A DNA stretch of 64,000 nucleotides. Origin: Sphingomonas ginsenosidivorax (GTDB lineage: Bacteria > Pseudomonadota > Alphaproteobacteria > Sphingomonadales > Sphingomonadaceae). Every line of letters starts with the position of its first letter. Within the stretch, counting starts at the first letter, position 1. Location of the stretch: NCBI RefSeq assembly GCF_007995065.1, contig NZ_VOQR01000001.1, positions 3,538,501 through 3,602,500 on the forward strand, in the 5' to 3' direction. Made by a program: the position numbers and the translations under genes. Positions 52,277-60,074 of this stretch are shown here, piece after piece. The notes below the pieces were generated by a model. That model saw nothing but the letters and a program-made list of their open reading frames with translations. It was not told the origin of the DNA and did no database searches.

Positions 52277-53809
52277 TCAGCGGACCGGCGACCCCGAATG
52301 CGGGAGCGTCGCCGGCTCGATCCCCGGCTTCTTGCCGAACAGCGCGCGGTCGGCGGGGCCGAACGCCCATTTCCACAGGATGAAGAGATAGGTCGCGGCA
52401 ATCGCGGGTTCGCCGAACACGAGCTCGACCCATTCGTAGCGCTTGGGCAGCGCGGTGAAGGCACTCCCGACGATGATCGCCGCCAGCGCCGCGATCACGA
52501 GCGGCGTCCGCCACGGATTGACCGACGCGCCGAGCAGGCGACCGAGCAGCCTAGCCTTGATCACCGAGGTCAGCGCGACCGACAGCATCAGCGCGATCGC
52601 CGGCCCCGCCGCCTGGTAGTTGACCGGATAGCCGAACGAGCGGATCGCGAAGATCAGCGCGAAGCTCAAGCCCACCTGGAACGCCAGCATCGCGCCGGAA
52701 ATCATCAGGTTGCGGTGCCGCGCGATATAGACGAGCGCCGATTCGCTGACCGCGCCGGTCGATGCCAGCACCTCGGCGGTGAGCAGGAAGGCGAGCGCGG
52801 CGGTGCCCGCGACGAACTGCGGCCCGACCACGCCCATCACCGCTTCCCCCGGGATCGACCCCATCAGCGCGAGCCCGCCCTGCGCCGCCATGATCCAGAA
52901 CGCGACCTGGCGCACCTGGTTGGCGATCGCGATGCGGTCGTTGATCGCGAGGCTCTGCGTGATCACGGGCCCCAGGATCGGGTCGAAGCTGGTCTTGAGC
53001 TTCTGCGGCAGCGAGGCAACCTGCTGCGCCATGTAGTAGATGCCGACGATCTTGGGTTCGAACATGACGCCGAGGATGAAGCGATCGACGTTGCGACTGC
53101 CCCATTCGAGGATGTCGGCGCCCGCCAGTGGCGCGTTGGCGCGGGCGAGCGCGTAGAGCGGGCGCAACTGCGGGGACCAGCCGCGCGGAAAGCCGTAGCT
53201 GCGCAGGAACGGCACCAGGCTGGCGATCAGCGCCGCGGTCATCGATGCGATGTAGCTGAGCACCAGACCGTCGCGGATCGTGAAATAGCTGAACGCCCAG
53301 GCGGCGATCGAGATCGTCCACGGCTCCACGACGGCGCGCGCGGTCACCGCCGCCTTGACGTTCAGACGGTAGGCGAGCGCCGCGAGGCTGACGTCGGACC
53401 AGGCGACCGCGATGATGATCAGCGGCAGGAACCGGTCGAGCCCGGTGATCGCGCTGTTGGGGTACATGATCCCGGGGAAGGTGCAGAGCACCGCGCTGGC
53501 GATCAGCGACGCGACGAACGCGACCGCCATCGCGTCCCAGACGACGCAGCCATGCGGCCGGTCGGACTGGCTGAGCGCCTGCGCGAGCCCGCGCTTGAGG
53601 CCGAGCGTCGCGAGCAAGGCGGCGAGTTCGACGACGACGACCGCGATCGCGAACCGGCCGACCAGGTCCGGCCCGTAGATGCGCCCGGCGATGAACAGGA
53701 ACGGGATGCGCGCGGCGAGGCGCAGGACGAACCCTGCGATGTTGGTGCGCCCGCCCTTGGCGAGCGTGTCGATGTCGGATTGTCGCTCAGCCACGAACAC
53801 ATCCGTCAT
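52277..53809 (-). CDS. Polysaccharide flippase (Wzx/MATE-like)
   Basis: A 510-residue membrane protein with about twelve to fourteen helices, of the polysaccharide biosynthesis/oligosaccharide flippase (MOP) superfamily that moves lipid-linked glycans across the inner membrane. Recognised from GGRTNIAGFVLRLAARIPFLFIAGRIYG at the start, FEPKIVGIYYMAQQVASLPQKLKTSFDPILGP in the middle and the late-helix pattern. No glycosyltransferases are adjacent, so its glycan is unknown. The ATG at 53809 lies inside a family E repeat and has no ribosome site; GTG codons at 53800 and 53794 are alternatives. Confidence 0.82.
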   Translation of the reverse strand: MTDVFVAERQSDIDTLAKGGRTNIAGFVLRLAARIPFLFIAGRIYGPDLVGRFAIAVVVVELAALLATLGLKRGLAQALSQSDRPHGCVVWDAMAVAFVASLIASAVLCTFPGIMYPNSAITGLDRFLPLIIIAVAWSDVSLAALAYRLNVKAAVTARAVVEPWTISIAAWAFSYFTIRDGLVLSYIASMTAALIASLVPFLRSYGFPRGWSPQLRPLYALARANAPLAGADILEWGSRNVDRFILGVMFEPKIVGIYYMAQQVASLPQKLKTSFDPILGPVITQSLAINDRIAIANQVRQVAFWIMAAQGGLALMGSIPGEAVMGVVGPQFVAGTAALAFLLTAEVLASTGAVSESALVYIARHRNLMISGAMLAFQVGLSFALIFAIRSFGYPVNYQAAGPAIALMLSVALTSVIKARLLGRLLGASVNPWRTPLVIAALAAIIVGSAFTALPKRYEWVELVFGEPAIAATYLFILWKWAFGPADRALFGKKPGIEPATLPHSGSPVR

Positions 53810-53896
53810 GCTGAACTTGTTTCAGCATCCACGGTTTCACCATCGCTGGCTCACGGTGGTGGAGAGGTGGACCCTGAAACGAGTTCAGGGTGACGG
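53803..53896. repeat. Family E palindromic repeat covering the flippase start
   Basis: CCGTCATGCTGAACTTGTTT at the left and CCTGAAACGAGTTCAGGGTG plus ACGG at the right. It differs from the 50473 copy mainly in the centre. The flippase ATG is formed by CAT within its left arm, and the polA stop codon lies 13 bp past its other end. Confidence 0.75.
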
Positions 53897-53908
53897 AGGC
53901 CGGAGCGC

Positions 53909-56695
53909 TCAATGCGCCGCGCCCCAGCTCGCGCCGGTGCCGATTTCGATGCCGAGCGGCACGTCGAGCGTGACGGCCGGTTCTGCCGCGGTCGCCATCA
54001 CCCGCTCGATCACCGGCTTGGCCGCGTCGACATCACCCTCGGGCAGTTCGAACACGAGTTCGTCGTGCACCTGCAGCAGCATCCGCACGTTCGGCAGCCC
54101 CGCCTCGAGCAGGGCGGGTCCCATCCGCACCATCGCGCGCTTGATGATGTCGGCGCTGGTGCCCTGGATCGGCGCGTTGATCGCGGCGCGCTCGGCGCCC
54201 TGGCGTTCGTGCTGGATCTTGGAGTGGATGCGCGAAAAGTGGGTCTTTCGGCCGAACAGCGTCGTCGTGTAGCCTGTCGCGCGGACGCTTTCGGTCGTCT
54301 CCATGATGTAGTTGGAGATGCCGGGGAAGCGATCGAAATAGCGGTCGATCATCGCCTGCGCCTCGTCGGCGGTGACGTCGAGCCGTCCCGCCAGCCCCCA
54401 GCGGCTGATGCCGTAGAGGATCGCGAAGTTGATCGTCTTGGCGCGGCCGCGGGTGTCGCGGTTGACCTCGCCGAACAGCTCCTGCGCGGTGAGGCTGTGG
54501 ATGTCATCGCCGTTCGCGAACGCGGCCTTCAGCGCGGGGACGTCCGCCATGTGCGCGGCGAGGCGGAGCTCGATCTGCGAATAGTCGGCGGCGAGGATGA
54601 CGTTGCCGGGCTCCGCCACGAACGCGTCGCGGATCTGGCGGCCAACCTCGGTGCGGATCGGGATGTTCTGCAAATTGGGATCGGTCGACGACAGCCGCCC
54701 GGTCTGCGCACCGGTAAGGCTGTACGAGGTGTGCACGCGCCCCGTCGCCGGGTTGATCTGCGCCTGCAGCGCATCGGTATAGGTGGATTTGAGCTTCGAC
54801 AGCTGGCGCCAGTCGAGCACGCGGCGCGAGATCAGCGCGCCGGGCGAATCCTTGTCCGCGGCGATGCGCTCCAGCTCGTTGACGTCGGTCGAATAGACGC
54901 CGGACTTGCCCTTGCGGCCGCCCTTGATACCCATCTTCTCGAACAGCACGTCGCCGAGCTGCTTGGGGCTGCCGATCGTGAACGGGCCGCCGGCCATTTC
55001 GTGGATCTCGGTCTCGAGCGTCGCCATCTGTGCGGAGAATTCGCCCGAGAGCCGCGCGAGCGCCTCGCGATCGACCTTGATGCCGTGCATCTCCATCTGC
55101 GCGATGACGGGGACGAGCGGACGGTCGACCATCTCGTAGACGCGCGTCGCGCCTTCGGCGGGCAGGCGGCGCTTGAACCGGCGCCACAGCCGCAGCGTCA
55201 CGTCGGCGTCCTCGGCGGCGTAGTGGGTCGCGGCCTTGAGGTCGATTTCGGCGAAGCTGCGCTGCGACTTGCCGGTGCCGACCACGTCCTTGAACGCGAT
55301 GCAGGTGTGAGAGAGGTGAGTCGCGGCGAGCTCGTCCATGCCGTGGCCGTGCAGTCCGGCATCGAGATCGAAGCTCATCAGGATGGTGTCGTCGAACGGC
55401 GCGATCGACACGCCGCCGCCCTCTGAGCTGGCCTCGGCATAGGCGCGGGCAAGGACGATCATGTCGTATTTGAGGTTGTGGCCGATCTTGAGGACGCTCG
55501 GATCCTCCAGCAACGGCTTCAGTTTTGCCAGCACCACGGCGCGGTCGAGCTGGACGGGGTTTTCCGCCAGCAGGTCCGTGCCGCCATGCGCGATGGGGAC
55601 GTAGCAGGCGAGGTTCGGATGCAGCGCCATGCTGATCCCGACAAGGTTCGCGCGCGTCGCGTCGATCCCGGTGGTCTCGGTGTCGATCGCGATCCAGCCC
55701 TGGTGCCTGGCGACGGTGATCCAGCGATCGAGCGCGCTTTCGTCGACGACGGTCTCGTAATCGTCGTGCTTGCAGGGCTCGTCCTCGTCGAACTGCGCGG
55801 TGCTCGCGGGTTCGGCGACGGGGGCGTCCGCCACCGCGGACAGCTTGGCGATCAGCGACTTGAAGCCGTGATGCTCGAGGAAGGCGCGCAAGGGGGCGTC
55901 GGGGATGCCCTTGAGCTCGAGGTCGTCGAGCGGCTCGGGCAGGGTCACGTCGCATTTGAGCGTGACGAGCACCTTCGACAGCCGCGCCATCTCGGTATGC
56001 TCGATCAGATTGTCGCGCATCTTGCTGGGCTTCATCGTCGGCGCGGCGGCAAGCACGGCTTCGAGGTCGCCATGCTCGAGTATCAGTTTCGCGGCGGTCT
56101 TGGGACCGACGCCCGGCACGCCGGGGACGTTGTCGACGCTGTCGCCCATCAGCGCGAGCACGTCCCCGAGCTGCGCGGGGGTCACGCCGTGGAATTTCTC
56201 GGCGACATGCTCGGCGCCGAGGCGCCGGTTGTTCATCGTGTCGTACATGTCGAGCCCAGGCTCGATCAGCTGCATCAGGTCCTTGTCGGAGCTGACGATG
56301 GTGACTTCCCAGCCCTGCGCCAGCGCGGCCTTCGAATAGCAGGCGATGATGTCGTCCGCCTCGAGCCCCTCGGTCTCGATGCACGGCAGCGAGAAGGCGC
56401 GGGTCGCGTCGCGGATCATCGGGAACTGCGGGACCAGATCCTCGGGGGGCGGCGGGCGCTGTGCCTTGTACTTGTCGTAGAGATCGTTGCGGAAGGTCTT
56501 GCTCGATTTGTCGAGGATGACCGCCATGTGCGTCGGGCCGTCGGCGGCGTGGACCTCGTCGGCGAGCTTCCACAGCATCGTCGTATAGCCATAGACCGCG
56601 CCGACCGGCTCGCCATGCTTGTTGGTGAGCGGCGGCAGGCGGTGATAGGCGCGGAAGATGTAGCCGGAGCCGTCGACGAGGTAGAGATGGGGCAT
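53909..56695 (-). CDS. polA: DNA polymerase I
   Basis: A 928-residue PolA used in Okazaki fragment processing and repair. Order: 5'-3' exonuclease (residues 1 to about 290, LYLVDGSGYIFRAYH, then DSVDNVPGVPGVGPKTA), 3'-5' proofreading exonuclease with intact DxE in WIAIDTETTGID, and the polymerase domain with VILAADYSQIELRLAAH, GRAKTINFAILYG and VHDELVFELPE. The proofreading domain keeps its acidic residues. The start at 56695 gives MPHLYLVDGSG. Confidence 0.97.
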   Translation of the reverse strand: MPHLYLVDGSGYIFRAYHRLPPLTNKHGEPVGAVYGYTTMLWKLADEVHAADGPTHMAVILDKSSKTFRNDLYDKYKAQRPPPPEDLVPQFPMIRDATRAFSLPCIETEGLEADDIIACYSKAALAQGWEVTIVSSDKDLMQLIEPGLDMYDTMNNRRLGAEHVAEKFHGVTPAQLGDVLALMGDSVDNVPGVPGVGPKTAAKLILEHGDLEAVLAAAPTMKPSKMRDNLIEHTEMARLSKVLVTLKCDVTLPEPLDDLELKGIPDAPLRAFLEHHGFKSLIAKLSAVADAPVAEPASTAQFDEDEPCKHDDYETVVDESALDRWITVARHQGWIAIDTETTGIDATRANLVGISMALHPNLACYVPIAHGGTDLLAENPVQLDRAVVLAKLKPLLEDPSVLKIGHNLKYDMIVLARAYAEASSEGGGVSIAPFDDTILMSFDLDAGLHGHGMDELAATHLSHTCIAFKDVVGTGKSQRSFAEIDLKAATHYAAEDADVTLRLWRRFKRRLPAEGATRVYEMVDRPLVPVIAQMEMHGIKVDREALARLSGEFSAQMATLETEIHEMAGGPFTIGSPKQLGDVLFEKMGIKGGRKGKSGVYSTDVNELERIAADKDSPGALISRRVLDWRQLSKLKSTYTDALQAQINPATGRVHTSYSLTGAQTGRLSSTDPNLQNIPIRTEVGRQIRDAFVAEPGNVILAADYSQIELRLAAHMADVPALKAAFANGDDIHSLTAQELFGEVNRDTRGRAKTINFAILYGISRWGLAGRLDVTADEAQAMIDRYFDRFPGISNYIMETTESVRATGYTTTLFGRKTHFSRIHSKIQHERQGAERAAINAPIQGTSADIIKRAMVRMGPALLEAGLPNVRMLLQVHDELVFELPEGDVDAAKPVIERVMATAAEPAVTLDVPLGIEIGTGASWGAAH

Positions 56696-56786
56696 GGCGC
56701 CGAGATAGCGGATGCGCGCGCCGGGACCAATGCCGGAAGCGTGGCGCCCGGGTAACGGTGCCGGGAAATCGTGCGGCGGCGTCTCG

Positions 56787-56909
56787 ATCCTCCCCCGCCA
56801 GGGGGAGGTGGCGCGCGCAGCGTGACGGAGGGGGCGGGAAGAGAAACGATCGTTGCGTGTCCGCCCCCTCCGTCACCTTCGGTGCCACCTCCCCCTGGCG
56901 GGGGAGGAT
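56787..56909. repeat. Family F long inverted repeat (about 123 bp)
   Basis: ATCCTCCCCCGCCAGGGGGA near the left end is mirrored by CCCCCTGGCGGGGGAGGAT at the right end. Inside, GTGACGGAGGGGGCGG pairs with CCGCCCCCTCCGTCAC, leaving a centre of about 30 bp. The whole element can fold as one long hairpin with almost complete pairing. It occupies the gap between polA and the beta-lactamase-like gene, just past the latter's stop. Confidence 0.8.
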
Positions 56910-56912
56910 TGA

Positions 56913-58013
56913 CTAGTTCCGCATCGCCGCGTGACTCGCGACCGCGGCGGCGACCGACTGGATCAACTGCTGGCGTTCACGGATCGGGCGGAGCGTGTCG
57001 CCGACCATCACCGCGATCGCATAGCGGCGTCCGTCGGGCGCGGTGAGCAGGCCGACGTCGTTGAAGCCGGCGTTGCGCGCGCCGAGATCCTGGCCGGTGC
57101 CGGTCTTGTGCTGGATCGTCCAGCCCGGCGGCAGTGCGGCGCGCAGGCGGGCGCGGCCGGTGACCGAGGCGCCCATCGTGTCGAGCAGGATCCGCGTCGA
57201 GGTTTCGCTGAGCAGCTCGCCGCGCGCCAGCCGGGCGAGCGAATCCGCGATCGCGATCGGCGCTGCGCCATCGGGCGGGTTGGCGACATAGGCGTCGAGC
57301 GCGGCGGCGCGCACCGCGGGCGACAGCCGCGATCGTGCGGTGAGGAAACCGTTGTTGACCGCATAGGAGGGCTGCCAGGTCAGCCCGGCGGTCCTGGCCT
57401 GCAGCAGGCGTTCCCCGGGGCCGAAGCGGATGTCGCCCAATCGCTTGCGCTCGATCATCGCGCGGACCGCGCCGGGCCCGCCGACGAAGGTCAGCAGCCG
57501 GTCGTTGGCGGTGTTGTCCGAATGGGTGAGCGCGCGGGTCAGCAGGTCGCCGACCGTGGTCTGGTAGCCCGCGCCCTTCACCAGCATCGCGATCGGCTGG
57601 TGGAACAGCGTCAGGTCTTCCGGACGGACCAGAATCGGTTCGTCGAGCCGCGCCTTGCCCTGGTCGCGCAGGTCGAGCAGCGTGATCGCCACCCATAATT
57701 TGCTGACCGATTGCTGCGGCAGCGACAGGCGGCCGCCGGCCTCGACCGTCCACCCCTCGTCGACCGCGCGGATCGCGATCCCGGCCTTGCCCGCGAAGCC
57801 GCGGTGCAGCGCGTCGATCGTCGCGGCGAGCTGTGCCGGTGCGGCGCGCGAGACGCGGGGCGCGGGGGGCGGCACGGGGATCGAGACGCTGACCGCGGGC
57901 TCGACCGCCGGTGCGTGCGCGCTCTGCGCCGGGCGCGAGGACGTGCCGCAACCGTTGAGCGCGAGCGCCAGGCCGGCCGTTGTCATGAAACGCGCGAAAC
58001 TCACCGAAACCAT
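56913..58013 (-). CDS. Class A beta-lactamase-like lipoprotein
   Basis: A 366-residue serine hydrolase of the class A beta-lactamase fold with a lipoprotein signal (lipobox ALNGC, Cys22) and a Pro-rich tether to about residue 60. Active-site motifs: Ser102-V-S-Lys105 (SxxK), Ser165-Asp-Asn167 (SDN), Lys303-Thr-Gly305 (KTG). Glu201 lies 36 residues after Ser165, the spacing of Glu166 to Ser130, in the form ERLLQ; thus the usual Asn170 is Gln. An insertion follows (TWQPSYAVNN). It may hydrolyse beta-lactams or act on peptidoglycan. Start could also be 57986. Confidence 0.8.
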   Translation of the reverse strand: MVSVSFARFMTTAGLALALNGCGTSSRPAQSAHAPAVEPAVSVSIPVPPPAPRVSRAAPAQLAATIDALHRGFAGKAGIAIRAVDEGWTVEAGGRLSLPQQSVSKLWVAITLLDLRDQGKARLDEPILVRPEDLTLFHQPIAMLVKGAGYQTTVGDLLTRALTHSDNTANDRLLTFVGGPGAVRAMIERKRLGDIRFGPGERLLQARTAGLTWQPSYAVNNGFLTARSRLSPAVRAAALDAYVANPPDGAAPIAIADSLARLARGELLSETSTRILLDTMGASVTGRARLRAALPPGWTIQHKTGTGQDLGARNAGFNDVGLLTAPDGRRYAIAVMVGDTLRPIRERQQLIQSVAAAVASHAAMRN

Positions 58014-58157
58014 GCGTAGAAGTGCCCCGACCGTGCCGGGGCCATCCTTACCCGTTGAGTCATCGCACGAAACCAAAGGTTCCCGCTGCTGCGACGAAGC
58101 GCGCGCGATGCGGGGCCAGTGGTTCGGCTGATCATCGGTGGCAGGAGAAGGAGGGCG

Positions 58158-59747
58158 TCACGGGACCAGCACCGTGTCGACCGCCTCGGGCAACATGTCG
58201 GGATAATCGAGCGTATAGTGCAGCCCGCGGCTTTCGTGGCGGTGCAGCGCGCTGCGGACGATCAGATCGGCGGTCTGGAGCAGGTTGCGCAGCTCGATCA
58301 GGTCGGGCGTGACGCGGAAATGCTGGTAATATTCGGCGACCTCGTCGGTCAGCAGCTTGATGCGGTGCTGCGCGCGTTCCAGCCGCTTGGTGGTGCGGAC
58401 GATGCCGACATAATTCCACATGAAGCGGCGGATCTCGGTCCAGGTCTGCTGGATCACGACCTCCTCGTCGGAATCGGTGACGCGGCTTTCGTCCCAGGGG
58501 CGGATCGGCGGCGGGACGGGCAGGCTGTCCCAGGCCTCGGCAATGCTGTCCGCCGCGGCCTCGCCGAACACGAAGCATTCGAGCAGTGAGTTGCTGGCCA
58601 GCCGGTTGGCGCCGTGGAGCCCGCTCTCGGTGCATTCGCCGGCCGCATAGAGGCCGGGCAGGTCGGTCTTGCCGTGTTCGTCGATGACGATCCCGCCGCA
58701 GGTGTAATGCTGCGCCGGCACGACCGGGATCGGCCCCGTCGTCATGTCGATGCCGAGCCCGAGCAGCTTGTCGTGTATGTTCGGGAAGTGGTGCCGGATG
58801 AAGTCCGCGGGCATGTGGCTGATGTCGAGATGGACATAGTCAAGCCCGTCGCGCTTGATCTCGGCGTCGATCGCGCGGGCGACCACGTCGCGGGGCGCGA
58901 GTTCCATCCGCTCGGGATCGTAATCGGCCATGAACCGCCGCCCGGTGGTCGGGTTGACCAGCCGACCGCCTTCGCCGCGTACCGCCTCGGTGATCAGGAA
59001 GTTCTTCACCTCCAGATTATAGAGGCAGGTCGGGTGGAACTGCATCATTTCCATGTTGGAGACGCGGCAGCCTGCGCGCCACGCCATCGCGATTCCGTCG
59101 CCGGTCGCGCCGCGTGGCGCGGTCGAGAAGAGATAGGTGCGCCCCGCACCGCCGGTCGCGAGGATCGTCGCGCGCGCGGTGAACAGGTTCACGCTGCCGG
59201 TGACCTTGTCGACCGCATAGACGCCCCAGACATGGCCGGCGCCTGAATAGCGACGCTCGTGGCGGCTGGTCGCGAGGTCGATCGCGACCTGGTTGGGGAC
59301 CAGCGTGATGTTCGGGTGCGCTTCGGCCGCGCGCTGCAGCGCCTCCTGCACCGCCCAGCCGGTGGCGTCGGCGACATGGACGATCCGGCGATGGCTGTGC
59401 CCGCCCTCGCGCGTCAGGTGGAGCGCCCCCTTGCCCTCGGCGCCCTCGGTCTCGAAGGGGACGCCGAGCTGTGTCAGCCGCTCGATCGCGGCGGGCGCGC
59501 CCTCGACCACCATCTCGACGATCGCGCGGTCGTTGAGGCCGGCGCCGGCGACCATCGTGTCCTCGACATGGTTCTCGAACCGGTCGCCGGGTTCGAGCAC
59601 CGCGGCGATCCCGCCCTGCGCCCAGGCGGTCGACCCCTCGTTCATCGCGCCCTTCGCCAGCACGGTGACGGTGAAGCGATCCGCCAGGTTGAGCGCCGCG
59701 GTGAGCCCAGCGGCGCCCGAGCCGACGATCAGGATGTCGCTGGTCAT
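58158..59747 (-). CDS. nadB: L-aspartate oxidase NadB
   Basis: A 529-residue FAD enzyme oxidising L-aspartate to iminoaspartate at the start of NAD synthesis. The FAD motif is IVGSGAAGLTAAL (residues 7-19); other landmarks are GSTAWAQGGIAAV, HLTREGGHSHRRIVH, MEMMQFHPTCLYN, and GLYAAGECTESGLHGANRLASNSLLE. The C-terminal helical domain contains RRFMWNYVGIVRTTKRL. The start at 59747 has GGAG 8 bp upstream. nadA and nadC are not in the window. Confidence 0.95.
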   Translation of the reverse strand: MTSDILIVGSGAAGLTAALNLADRFTVTVLAKGAMNEGSTAWAQGGIAAVLEPGDRFENHVEDTMVAGAGLNDRAIVEMVVEGAPAAIERLTQLGVPFETEGAEGKGALHLTREGGHSHRRIVHVADATGWAVQEALQRAAEAHPNITLVPNQVAIDLATSRHERRYSGAGHVWGVYAVDKVTGSVNLFTARATILATGGAGRTYLFSTAPRGATGDGIAMAWRAGCRVSNMEMMQFHPTCLYNLEVKNFLITEAVRGEGGRLVNPTTGRRFMADYDPERMELAPRDVVARAIDAEIKRDGLDYVHLDISHMPADFIRHHFPNIHDKLLGLGIDMTTGPIPVVPAQHYTCGGIVIDEHGKTDLPGLYAAGECTESGLHGANRLASNSLLECFVFGEAAADSIAEAWDSLPVPPPIRPWDESRVTDSDEEVVIQQTWTEIRRFMWNYVGIVRTTKRLERAQHRIKLLTDEVAEYYQHFRVTPDLIELRNLLQTADLIVRSALHRHESRGLHYTLDYPDMLPEAVDTVLVP

Positions 59748-60074
59748 GCGCTCGTCTCCGGTCCGGTACCGAGGATTGCCGGCGCCTCGCCGCGAATGTT
59801 GAGAATGTTGAGACGATGACGCCGTTTTGCGCCGGTGCGACAGGTCGCCATGGACGCCGACGGGCGCGGTGAGCTGATGCGACGGGCGAAGAGACGATCC
59901 TGCATTCCGCCGCCTTCGCATAAAAGCGGGGCTGTAGGACAGGGGGGACGACGAGCGGCGTGAAGGCCAGTCGATTTCACCCGGTTACAGCACCAGCAGG
60001 GCGCGCAGATTGAGGCTGGTTCTGCAACGATTCTAGGATATTGCTATCGTAACAGGATACCGTGGGGGCGGAAT
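59748..60074. other. Gene-free divergent region between nadB and the DUF3857 gene
   Basis: This 327-bp stretch must hold the promoters of two divergent genes. The only regular structure I see is a tandem pair of AATGTTGAG at 59795-59812, about 48 bp before the nadB start, which could be a regulator site. The last 60 bp are AT-richer (CGATTCTAGGATATTGCTATCG), suited to a promoter for the downstream gene. No coding frame is convincing. Confidence 0.5.

Noticed and set aside
56913..58013. First impression that the beta-lactamase-like protein lacks the general-base glutamate
   Set aside because: Counting from Ser165 puts Glu201 at the canonical distance, so the glutamate is present and only the following Asn is changed.
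59795..59812. Tandem AATGTTGAG pair considered as the start of a CRISPR or iteron array
   Set aside because: Only two 9-bp units with no spacer and no cas or replication genes. It is mentioned only as a possible regulator site.
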